Positions 1 through 8,004 of a stretch of DNA of 64,000 bases are shown here, one piece after another; position 1 is the first letter of the stretch, and each line of letters begins with the position of its first letter. The notes below the pieces were generated by a model, which did no database searches, was not told the origin of the DNA, and was given only the letters and a program-made list of their open reading frames with translations. This DNA comes from Saccharomycopsis phalli (lineage: Eukaryota > Ascomycota > Saccharomycetes > Ascoideales > Saccharomycopsidaceae): the NCBI GenBank assembly GCA_020342235.1, contig CP073214.1, forward strand, positions 1,922,001-1,986,000, given 5' to 3'. Made by a program: the position numbers and the translations under genes.

Positions 1-855
1 TTCGAGCACAACTGAGCCCGAAGCAGCTTCAGGGATGGCCCTAGAAGTTTTTTTCTCGCGCAAAAACGCCCGGGACCGTTCTTCATTGACCACAACCGAG
101 TCGTTGAGGCCAAACTTGCACACAGGCATGCCACTCAACTTGCTCTTCATCTGGATGTGCCCGTTGACGTACGACTTGAGAATTCCCCCAGTGGCATTCA
201 CCAACACGTTAATATCCTCGTGGATATCCAAAAACACCTCGTTCTTGCGATACTTGATGCCAGCCGGCCGCCAACTGACGTCTGATGGCCCAAACGAGCT
301 CTCGGAACGCCTGAGGTCGGGTGGACGGATCATACTACTGATCCCCGGCGAGAGCACCTTGCTCCTGGCGGAAATAACCCCAGAAAAGAGCTCATCCTTA
401 CCCACGACCATGTTCTGTGGGTAGCCAAACTCCAAGGTTTGGTCAATGATCTCGTAGACAAGCACAAAGTTTTTCAAGATCGAGTCTTCCTCGGTGGCGC
501 TGCCTGTACTATTAGAAATACTGAAGTAGTTGCTCGTCTTTGGTGGCTCGTTGGGAGACATGACGGACCGGTGGCTGCACAAGCTCAGGGTAATGAGGTC
601 GCGCAACTTGAGGAGGTACTCAAACACCACCAGGGCGTCCTGATTGGAGCGAGTCACTGCCACATACCATAGAGATTCGCTTCGAATATGGAGAAACGTG
701 GTGGAACCTAGCGTGAGCACCGGCAGTCTGGACTCGGTGCTGCTGATGACCTGGATGCGGAAAACGTCGGAGATGTTGCGGCGGATGCCATCGCGGAAGA
801 GTCGAGATATAAGAACATCGCCCTTGCGGTTGAAGATGAAGAACGCGCTGATCAT
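1..855 (-). CDS. APM4: AP-2 clathrin adaptor mu subunit, N-terminal part (runs off left edge)
   Basis: The minus strand is open from an ATG at 855 to base 1, giving 285 residues with no stop; the C-terminal remainder lies outside the window. The N-terminus (MISAFFIFNRKGDVLISRL) is the longin-like start of mu adaptins. At about residues 195-215 there is WRPAGIKYRKNEVFLDI, the opening of the mu homology domain that binds YxxPhi cargo signals. KSKLSGMPVCKFGLND follows, as in AP-2 mu. The family forms the medium chain of the AP-2 complex, selecting cargo for clathrin-mediated endocytosis at the plasma membrane. The serine-rich linker between longin and mu domains fits fungal Apm4. APM1 (AP-1) is the main alternative but has a different N-terminus. 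It is divergently arranged with HTZ1, sharing 141 bp of promoter. Confidence 0.85.
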   Translation of the reverse strand, partial: MISAFFIFNRKGDVLISRLFRDGIRRNISDVFRIQVISSTESRLPVLTLGSTTFLHIRSESLWYVAVTRSNQDALVVFEYLLKLRDLITLSLCSHRSVMSPNEPPKTSNYFSISNSTGSATEEDSILKNFVLVYEIIDQTLEFGYPQNMVVGKDELFSGVISARSKVLSPGISSMIRPPDLRRSESSFGPSDVSWRPAGIKYRKNEVFLDIHEDINVLVNATGGILKSYVNGHIQMKSKLSGMPVCKFGLNDSVVVNEERSRAFLREKKTSRAIPEAASGSVVLE

Positions 856-996
856 GCTCTGGACACTGGATGAGAAGCTGGAGCTGGTGAGCCGCTGCGC
901 CCGGGCACGCAACCCTGGCGGGGCTCGTACGCCGAAAAAGCGGGAAATGTTGCAGGCTCGAGTTTTTCGCGTCTTTTCTACTTTTATAATAAACAA

Positions 997-1450
997 ATGT
1001 CCGGAAAAGTTCATGGAGGCAAAGGCAAGTCCGGGGCGAAGGATGGCGGATTGGCGCATTCGACGTCGCATTCTGTCAAGGCCGGATTACAGTTTCCCGT
1101 GGGGAGAGTCAAGCGTTTCTTGAAGAAGCGGGCCCAGAATAAGATACGGGTCGGGGCAAAAGGTAAGTATGTTATTGGGTGCCGGTGCGTACTAACAGAA
1201 TATAGCTGCCATCTATTTGACTGCAGTGTTGGAATATTTGACTGCAGAGGTGTTGGAGTTGGCTGGAAACGCCGCCAAGGACTTGAAGGTGAAGCGGATC
1301 ACCCCGCGTCACTTGCAGTTGGCGATTCGAGGCGACGAGGAGTTGGACACTTTGATCAAGGCGACGATTGCCTTTGGAGGTGTTCTCCCGCACATTAACA
1401 AGGCGTTGTTGTTGAAGGTTGAGAAGAAGAAGGACAAGGGCAAGGTTTGA
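997..1450 (+). CDS. HTZ1: Histone variant H2A.Z, two exons
   Basis: Join 997..1162 and 1206..1450, 136 residues, the normal H2A.Z length. Exon 1 gives [16 protein letters not shown] and the H2A fold start ([14 protein letters not shown]). Exon 2 resumes at [20 protein letters not shown] and ends in the H2A.Z-type tail [10 protein letters not shown]. The 43-nt intron has GTAAGT, TACTAAC and TAG, and splicing restores GAK-AAIYL exactly as in the S. cerevisiae protein. The acidic-patch region ([12 protein letters not shown]) is intact. H2A.Z replaces H2A in nucleosomes flanking promoters and is loaded by SWR1. The acetylatable N-terminal lysines are present. No CTG codon was seen. Its neighbour APM4 is divergent, and its 3' flank carries a minisatellite. 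Confidence 0.97.
1163..1205 (+). other. HTZ1 intron, 43 nt
   Basis: Donor GTAAGT at 1163, branch-point TACTAAC at 1190-1196, acceptor TAG ending at 1205. An AG at 1197-1198, immediately after the branch point, must be skipped because using it breaks the frame. Confidence 0.95.
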
Positions 1451-2206
1451 AGTACTTGACCAACTGCCAGGTGGTGCCTGATTATGTTTATTTGTATACT
1501 AGTGGTTGGAATAAATATGTTACGTCTGTAGCTATGTGATGTGGTGTGATGTCATTGTAATTCACGTAATTGTTCACGTAATTGTTCACGTAATTGTTCA
1601 CGTAATTGCTCATTGCAATTACTCACTGGAATTGCTCATTGCAATTACTCACTGGAATTGCTCATTGCAATTACTCACTGGAATTGCTCATTGCAATTAC
1701 TCACTGGAATTGCTCATTGCAATTACTCACTGGAATTGCTCATTGCAATTACTCACTGGAATTGCTCATTGCAATTACTCACTGGAATTGCTCATTGCAA
1801 TTACTCACTGGAATTGCTCATTGCAATTACTCACTGGAATTGCTCATTGCAATTACTCACTGGAATTACTCACTATAATTACACTCACTGTAATTACTAT
1901 CTCATTTCCTTTCTCACCTTCTATCTCATTGTTATCTCACTACTATCACATTGCTATCTCACTTCCTATCTCACTTCCTATCTCACCTTCTATCTCACTG
2001 TTATCTCATTGCTATCTCACTACTATCACATTGTTATCTCAATGCTATATCACTACTATCTCCCATATCCCTCTTATATCTCCCATATCCCCCTTTCCTC
2101 CTCACCTCACTGCTCCTCCCCACTGCTCTTCTCTTCCCTCCTCACTGCTCCTCCTCACTGCTCCTCCTCACTGCTCCTCCTCACTGCTCCTCCTCACTGC
2201 TCCTCC
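1451..2206. repeat. Minisatellite cluster between convergent HTZ1 and FYV7
   Basis: The 3' flank of both genes is almost wholly repetitive. Four exact 12-bp copies (ttcacgtaattg) fill 1561-1608. Ten copies of a 26-bp unit (attgctcattgcaattactc plus actgga) fill 1605-1864. A degenerate CTATCTCA-rich tract runs about 1895-2060. About six 13-bp copies (ctgctcctcctca) fill 2141-2220 and continue into the FYV7 coding end. The 26-bp period is not a multiple of three, so all frames stay open and give spurious long ORFs. No gene is seen here. Confidence 0.95.
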
Positions 2207-2665
2207 TCACTGCTCCTCCTCCCTGCCTCCTCCCATTCCCCCCTTTATCTTCTCAAGAAGCCCATTAATCCGTGGACCCATGAGCGGCTGACCCCGCTTC
2301 GTCTTCTTGCTCATGCGCCGCTGCTGCTGCTGCTTCTTCTCCTCCCGTGCAGCTCGCCGCGCCTGGGCCTGTTCCCGCTCCTGCAAGATATTCTCGAGCG
2401 CCTCCTTGCGCTTTTCCTCCTTGCGCCTGCGGATTGTTTCCGCACGCTCACCATATGTGGTTGGCTAGACGTTAGACACTGTAAACTAGCCACCAGTACT
2501 CACCTTGGGCTCAGGGTCTGTTTGCGGCTCGGGTACGGCCTCGCCCTGCAGTTTTAATAATTTGATATATTTGCGTTTCAAGTTCGAGCGGTGCGCCAAC
2601 GACCGCTTAATATCCTCGCGTTTTTTATTTCTTGCGTCCTTGTACTGACGCTTTCCTCCAGACAT
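2207..2665 (-). CDS. FYV7: rRNA-processing protein Fyv7, two exons
   Basis: Complement of join 2207..2464 and 2504..2665, 139 residues. Exon 1 gives MSGGKRQYKDARNKKREDIK and a basic helix. Exon 2 gives a long charged coiled coil (ERAETIRRRKEEKRKEALEN) and the family's C-terminal signature TKRGQPLMGPRINGLLEKIK. This is the Fyv7/TAP26 family, a nucleolar 40S assembly factor needed for 35S pre-rRNA processing. I chose the ATG at 2665 because an upstream in-frame ATG adds only a non-conserved run. The 39-nt intron joins in phase 0. The last residues (GGMGGGREEEQ) and the stop are encoded by the edge of the 13-bp minisatellite. The promoter is shared with the divergent PPR gene and has a PAC-like CGATGAG at 2711-2717, fitting ribosome-biogenesis control. 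Confidence 0.88.
2465..2503 (-). other. FYV7 intron, 39 nt
   Basis: On the minus strand: donor GTGAGT after AAG, branch sequence TCTAAC, acceptor TAG only seven nucleotides after the branch adenosine. Splicing is phase 0 and gives DPEPK-PTTYGE. It is the shortest intron in the window. Confidence 0.88.
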
Positions 2666-2854
2666 GTTACCCTTGATATGGGCTTTGGCCAAAAAAAAAA
2701 AGTCCCAGCTCGATGAGCACGTGATACACACCTTGGATTTTTTTTTCTCTCCATATAACCTGATCTCTACTACCCATGGGCTTTGAAAAATCCCCAGCTA
2801 GTCACGTGACCCGCACCTTGAAATTTTCGCTCCATATAACCTGATCATGATACC
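2666..2854. promoter_or_regulatory. Divergent FYV7/PPR promoter with a duplicated module
   Basis: Two imperfect direct copies of a module of about 55 bp lie at about 2703-2766 and 2793-2846. Each holds, in order, CCAGCT, CACGTG (2718-2723; 2803-2808), CACCTTG, a T-rich run and CCATATAACCTGATC. CACGTG is the Cbf1-type E-box. The left copy also has the PAC-like CGATGAG. An out-of-frame ATG at 2847 lies 8 nt before the PPR start. Confidence 0.75.
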
Positions 2855-5452
2855 ATGCTCAACACCCGGCTGCTTGAGGCTGCTTTGCTATGGAGTATCA
2901 GGTACAGTTGTGTCGCCAGGTCATGTGTGCCGCGTCTCGATCTGCGCTTGAGGTTCCGCCAGAGGCGTGCCGAGCCCCACCGAGCAAAGCTACCCTGGAA
3001 GCAGAGCCTCCAGACCCGCCAATACACGGCAATTGAGCCCCGGCGCGAGTCGTCGGCCCGCGAGATGGCACAGGCCAAGGACTACGCGGCAGTCGTGCAA
3101 TTGTACCAGGATGTGCCTGCGTCCCAAATGGGTCCGGGCGAGATCCACATGAAGCTCCAGGCGTTGGCTGGCACGGGCCAGATTGAGCCGTTGAAGCAGT
3201 ATATCACGGAGGTGGTGAACCTCGGCGACGACACGCTCAGCCGCGAGCTTGGCCAGGTGCTTGTGCCGTTTTGCCTCGAGCACAGCGTGTCGACTGCGCT
3301 TCTAACATGGGCCGAGATCAACATGCGGCTCTACGGCCATTTGGACTTTACAAGCTACAAAGTGTACCGGACGCCGCTCCAGGACTTGGGCCGCATCGTC
3401 GAGCGGCTTGCAGACTACTCTGCCGAGCGGCTTCGGTACATTGGCATCACCGACGAGTTCAGGCTCCAGCGAGTGCTCACCTCGATCATGTACGTAGCTT
3501 CGAAGCGACAGCTCCATGGGCTTGTGGCAAACTGCTGGGCCGCCAAGCCTCAGCCGTATCGCGTGACCCTGGACCTCACAAGCTTGCTCACGATGTACAT
3601 CCGCACCAAACAGTACGCGTTGGCAGTAGCCACGTACAACAACCAGCCCGAATTGCGCGAGGACTTTCAGTTTGACAAGATCCTTCTTGCGCTCGGCAAG
3701 ACCCGCGACTGGCAGCAGCTCCAGGTGTTGTTTGACAGTCTCTTTGACAAGGACCAGCTCCCGTCCATCACTCAGTACGGCATTGTGATGTACCTCTTGG
3801 CTCAGAACGGGTACTACGGCAACGTGCGCCAGTTGTACGACCAGATCCTCCTCCGGAAAATGAAACCCGGCCTGTTTGTCTACTTGGCGTTGATGAAGGC
3901 CGCGCTCCAGCGTGCAGACTTGTCCGGGCTCTTCAAGTGGTTCCTGATGTTCCTCAAGGTCGAGGACGAGGCCACCAGCTTCGGAGCACCATCCAACGTC
4001 CGCTTGAAGCAGTTTGCTTACGACTCCTTGTTGCGAGGCCTCTCCCAACATGGCAAAATCGCCCAGGCCTTGGACATCCTCCAGGTGTTGCAGACTCGCG
4101 CTATTGCAGACAAGTACCACTACACCAGCATAATGGCAGGATGCGCATCCATCGGCGACGTGCCCCATGCCCACAAACTCCACGCCATGGCGTTGGCGGC
4201 AGGGCTCGTAATGGACCATGAGTACCATCATGCCTACATGCAGGTGTTTCTCGCCGCCAAACAGTATCGTGAGGTGTATCGCGTGTTTAGCCAGTTGGCC
4301 CGCACCGGCCCGCCGCCAGTTCCAGTGTATTGCCAGTATCTAACTGCAGCAATCAAGCTCTATGATCACAACACCGTCGAGCAGATTGTCCAGCAGGTCG
4401 CCAGCACAGACTTTGGTAATGACGTCCAGTTGTTGACGCTCCTCATTGAGTATTTTTGCAGCACCAGCGACTTTGAACAGGCCCATGCCGTCATCAGCCA
4501 AATGTCCGCCTCAGGTCTCAAACCACAACAGGCCGTCTACACCAGCCTCATCCGCAACATGATCAAGTACGGCCAGCCGGATCACGCCCTCAAGGCCTAC
4601 AACACAATGGTCCAGGATAACGTTCGTGTCACCCGTGAAACCGCCAGCCACGTGCTCAAGTACCTCATTGGCCAGGCCCATCTCTTTTCAGAGACGTCCA
4701 GCTTGCTCGACTCCATGCTCGCGACAAAACGCTTGGTGCCCAGCTCCACGCTCGCACGCTACTTGGAGACGTACGGTAACCAGATCTCTCCGGAGCAGAG
4801 CTCCCGCATCTTCGACTATCTCAGCGGAAACTCCACCCGCGACCATTTAGGCTTGCTCCGCGCCCGCATCATTGTTCATGGGATGCGTGACGAGTGGACA
4901 GAAGTCGATCGCTGGTTCGCCCAGTTTGCCAGCCTTCTCCTAGACACAAAACTACTCGCCAACGGCAAGGTCCAGCCGGGTCACCGGTACTTCTTCAACC
5001 CGGTCCTCAAGTACAAGCTCCAGCAGGCCGTGTTTGATCGCGACTTGCCAGACTTTCTTTTCATGCTCGATAGGATCTTGGCCGCAGGGTTCCGCATCGA
5101 CAATCGCACAATGAATCGCATTATCGTGGTCTTGTTTCGCGACCACAGCCTCATCGAGCACGGCCTCCGCCTTGCAAACGGCGAAATGGTGAAAAACTAC
5201 CTATATATCCGCCAGAGGCGCCGCGACCGTCGCAAGGAGCAGACTTCTGTGCTCGACGAGCCGGTCCATGGCATTGGAGCAGAAAAGATATACCTCACGT
5301 ACGCAACCGTGGTGAAAATCAGAGACTGCTTTGCCGACTTTCGAATATCCTTGTCCATTGACGAGATTGAGGCCTTGCGGTCAAAGTATCCTAGCATTGT
5401 GACCCTCTTGTCTCCGGCATATCTCAACAAGAGACTCTACGATAATATGTAA
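2855..5452 (+). CDS. Mitochondrial pentatricopeptide-repeat (PPR) protein
   Basis: 865 residues. The first ~60 are rich in Arg, Leu and Ser with no acidic residue before about 40, a typical mitochondrial presequence. The rest is helical repeats of PPR type, clearest near residues 395-430 (FAYDSLLRGLSQHGKIAQAL), 435-470 and 550-590 (VYTSLIRNMIKYGQPDHALK). Fungal proteins of this size and shape are organellar RNA-binding factors acting in mitochondrial mRNA stability, translation or rRNA maturation (Pet309, Cbp1 and Ccm1/Dmr1 are examples). I cannot say which one this is, so no symbol is given. The C-terminal third (RRRRDRRKEQ, then a short helical end) is not repeat-like. It is transcribed divergently from FYV7 under the duplicated CACGTG module. 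Confidence 0.85.
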   Translation: MLNTRLLEAALLWSIRYSCVARSCVPRLDLRLRFRQRRAEPHRAKLPWKQSLQTRQYTAIEPRRESSAREMAQAKDYAAVVQLYQDVPASQMGPGEIHMKLQALAGTGQIEPLKQYITEVVNLGDDTLSRELGQVLVPFCLEHSVSTALLTWAEINMRLYGHLDFTSYKVYRTPLQDLGRIVERLADYSAERLRYIGITDEFRLQRVLTSIMYVASKRQLHGLVANCWAAKPQPYRVTLDLTSLLTMYIRTKQYALAVATYNNQPELREDFQFDKILLALGKTRDWQQLQVLFDSLFDKDQLPSITQYGIVMYLLAQNGYYGNVRQLYDQILLRKMKPGLFVYLALMKAALQRADLSGLFKWFLMFLKVEDEATSFGAPSNVRLKQFAYDSLLRGLSQHGKIAQALDILQVLQTRAIADKYHYTSIMAGCASIGDVPHAHKLHAMALAAGLVMDHEYHHAYMQVFLAAKQYREVYRVFSQLARTGPPPVPVYCQYLTAAIKLYDHNTVEQIVQQVASTDFGNDVQLLTLLIEYFCSTSDFEQAHAVISQMSASGLKPQQAVYTSLIRNMIKYGQPDHALKAYNTMVQDNVRVTRETASHVLKYLIGQAHLFSETSSLLDSMLATKRLVPSSTLARYLETYGNQISPEQSSRIFDYLSGNSTRDHLGLLRARIIVHGMRDEWTEVDRWFAQFASLLLDTKLLANGKVQPGHRYFFNPVLKYKLQQAVFDRDLPDFLFMLDRILAAGFRIDNRTMNRIIVVLFRDHSLIEHGLRLANGEMVKNYLYIRQRRRDRRKEQTSVLDEPVHGIGAEKIYLTYATVVKIRDCFADFRISLSIDEIEALRSKYPSIVTLLSPAYLNKRLYDNM

Positions 5453-6596
5453 ATAATACACTGCATAGTATATGTAATGATTAATGTACCTCATCTACTA
5501 GGTGTCGTTCTGCTTGTCTTTGCTTGCTCATTTATGGGTGAGTTGTGCATTGTTTTTATCTGTATGTATTGAGTTATAATCCGTTGGTTCTCACAGACTT
5601 CTCGGGTGGCATTTTTACATGGTAATTGTCTAGCTATCAATTGTCTAGCTATCAATTATTCTTCTTCCTTTCTGAAATCCCAAAAAGTCATCGCTTCTGA
5701 CAAAAGGTCATTTCATTACAATAATATCTATCCAAGGCTATATATACTAGCCTCCCAGAGAAAATTCATACTTTGCCGTACATGACCAACGACGGCCATG
5801 CAGCCTTCAAAAGAAAACTCTGCGACAGAGATAAACTTTTGTGGACCTGTTCTTGGGCTCGAAAAGCCAAGAGTGCTGGCCAGGTATAATAATACTTATT
5901 CTTGTATTTAGCTATATATTGTCTCTGGAATTACGATTATTTGACAGATATATCTTCACTCAGGAACATCGGGCATCATTGCCAAAGAAACCCTTTGTCA
6001 ACCCTCATTCGGTTGTTTGCGATTAAAAGCTTTGGCTTGAGCAGTTGTATTGTTGATGCTTAGTACTTGTATCCATTGTGTAAGTCTGGTCGCCTTGATG
6101 CCAAGTTTGACTGGTAAATCTCGCCATGTGTTGGAGAATCATGTTCCAACACGCTCTACTAAACTCAATGAGTTTGTGGAATGTTATAGGCGTATGATCC
6201 ATTTATTCCATGACGGCTGGCTTCAACATTGAATAGAGTCCTTGTCTTGTATGAAACTAAGCTTTGTCCGCTGAGTAGCTGATCTTGCTGGTAAAAATGT
6301 TGAGAAACAGGCCTCGGAGGAGCAATGAGCTTTGCCATATCTGAAAAGAGGCAGACTTGATTGGCAGACCATCATGAATCTGTTCTTGGACTCAAGAGGC
6401 ATTCCATTCAGTATAAATAGTCAGACTTTTTTTAAATAGTCAAGCAAATATATTAGCCACTTCCCTAACTCGTATCCTAGTCACTATACTACACCATCCG
6501 CTATATAGTCTTTCCTACACGTCCTGCTCTACACATGTGCTTGTATCTATTAAATATCTATACGCCAACCAGCAGCATATTAACCTATCCATCAGA
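5453..6596. other. Gene-free stretch with a decayed dispersed repeat
   Basis: AT-rich, no convincing gene. About 5719-5835 resembles 30150-30270 at roughly three quarters of positions over about 115 bp, sharing ATCCAAGGCT, CTCCCAGAGAA, TACTTTGCCGT and GACAGAGAT. Shorter likeness may continue (GGAGGAGCA near 6316 and 30315). A 16-bp tandem (tctagctatcaattg) lies at 5636-5656. Short ORFs of 60-61 codons (5841, 6050) look random. The repeat's family and ends are not evident. Confidence 0.5.
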
Positions 6597-6881
6597 TTAT
6601 TTCTTTGGAAATGAACCCCGGTGTCCTCTTGACCAGTAATCTCCCACCAGTCTAAATCCTCTCCATACGTTTTTCTTTTCTTGAACGTCGTCGGAGCCAG
6701 CTGATGCAACTGGAGCTTCGGCATCAACTGGAGCTTCTGGAGCTTCAATATCAACTGGAGCAGCTGGAGCTTCGGTAGCAACTTGAACTAATGAAGTGGC
6801 CAAAGTGGTATCTTCCCCAATTGGTGAAGCAGCAGCAGTCAAAGCAACGGAAAAAATGGTAAAGAGAATCTGAAATTGCAT
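6597..6881 (-). CDS. Small secreted peptide precursor candidate
   Basis: 94 residues from the ATG at 6881. It opens with a clear signal peptide (MQFQILFTIFSVALTAAA then SP). Next is an acidic, Ala/Pro-rich pro-region with short repeats (VDIEAPEAPVDAEAPVASA), then a dibasic KK and a basic, aromatic C-terminal segment (NVWRGFRLVGDYW, SRGHRGSFPKK). This layout of signal, acidic spacer, dibasic site and peptide recalls fungal pheromone or killer-type precursors, and GFRL is also the start of the C. albicans alpha pheromone as I recall it. There is only one possible peptide and no KR site, so the likeness may be chance. A TATAAAA lies about 55 bp upstream (near 6931-6937). I recognise no family. 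It sits alone in a gene-poor, repeat-bearing stretch. Confidence 0.5.
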   Translation of the reverse strand: MQFQILFTIFSVALTAAASPIGEDTTLATSLVQVATEAPAAPVDIEAPEAPVDAEAPVASAGSDDVQEKKNVWRGFRLVGDYWSRGHRGSFPKK

Positions 6882-8004
6882 AGTCAATGTAATTAATTTT
6901 ATTGATACTTCACTGGAAATTTGTCCCTTTTATATTACAAAATCAACTACATTTTCATGGTCATGTCGGCCTTCGATCGCGTGAGCCGTTTCACGTCTTA
7001 CATCAAGGTACAAGGTCAAAATTGTGGTAGCGAAGCATGTCTCACCTAGGCCTGATGGTACCACCACACGTAGTAAGTTCACGAATAATCGCTTTTCTAC
7101 CGATATAACTTCCATATGACGTCATTGTTGTTGTTGATTGGCTGGCTTGTGTTAAATATACTGCGCTTCACTCTTACAATGATGTTTATCACGAATTGCA
7201 TGTCTCAATTCACAACAGTCTAAACCAGGAACCGCAACACAGTTTGGTTAAACCTTGCTAATTACGCCAATTAATTAAAGGCAATGGCCACTTGTGTAGT
7301 ATAGTGCTCAATATGTACTCCTATGTTAGCAATGTTGCCCAGGAAATGTCAAAACTCAAACTTCCCTTGGATAGTTAAAACTAGAATAGGGCATGGTTGT
7401 TACTTACCATTACACAGTCTATGTATTTTGTTGTTTTACCCCACATGTTCCTTTGTGGCTCAGGCCGTGTTTACCAGATGGCTTTCTCATAGACCTCACA
7501 ATCAATGGGGCCGAATCTGTTACTAGGTCCATCTCATATCTGACCGTGCCGAGTCTTGTAACACAAAAAACCTAGTTATTCCGACGTAAATAGGCCAGGT
7601 TATATCTACTGAGCCGGGGTCAACCTGTTTGCAGGACCCTAGAATCATTTTCACATTTTAAAACCAGTCCATAATAAACGATACATTATACAACTTACAG
7701 GTTTGTCTTGTCTTAAAATCATGACTTGTTGCTTTATTCATGGTGAAATATATTCACGTGTAATGACTTTTATACGATGAACTTTGCTTATATAGCTTAA
7801 TAGGCATTGTTTCCATGTTAATATAAGCACCATTGATACTGTAAAGAGTATGAAAACACCACAATAGTATGAAAATAACCTCCAGCTGATGTTCATTTAC
7901 ATACAATCTTTCATATAAACTAATTTGATACTCCAATGCCCACTTTGATACAGGTCGTCCCTTTGATACAGGTCGTCCCTTTATACAGCTCATACCACCC
8001 CATA
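6882..8004. other. Gene-free stretch upstream of the small peptide and downstream of FET3
   Basis: AT-rich with no supported gene. The TATA element of the small secreted-peptide gene lies near 6931-6937. A CACGTG is at 7755-7760. An 18-bp unit (gatacaggtcgtcccttt) is repeated about twice at 7945-7982, just after the FET3 stop. Short ORFs here (up to 79 codons) have no recognisable features. Confidence 0.5.

Noticed and set aside
1561-1864. Regular direct repeats resembling a CRISPR array
   Set aside because: Units are head to tail without spacers, and this is a eukaryotic nuclear genome.
1536-2557. Overlapping long plus-strand ORFs of 90-314 codons
   Set aside because: They are the 26-bp and 13-bp arrays read in three frames and they run antisense over FYV7. 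No domain, no unique sequence.
5719-6360. A long terminal repeat or other named element for the dispersed repeat
   Set aside because: No terminal dinucleotides, target-site duplication or coding part could be seen; left as unknown family.
7754-7993. Minus-strand ORF of 79 codons just after FET3
   Set aside because: Starts in an 18-bp tandem repeat and has no recognisable motif or signal peptide.
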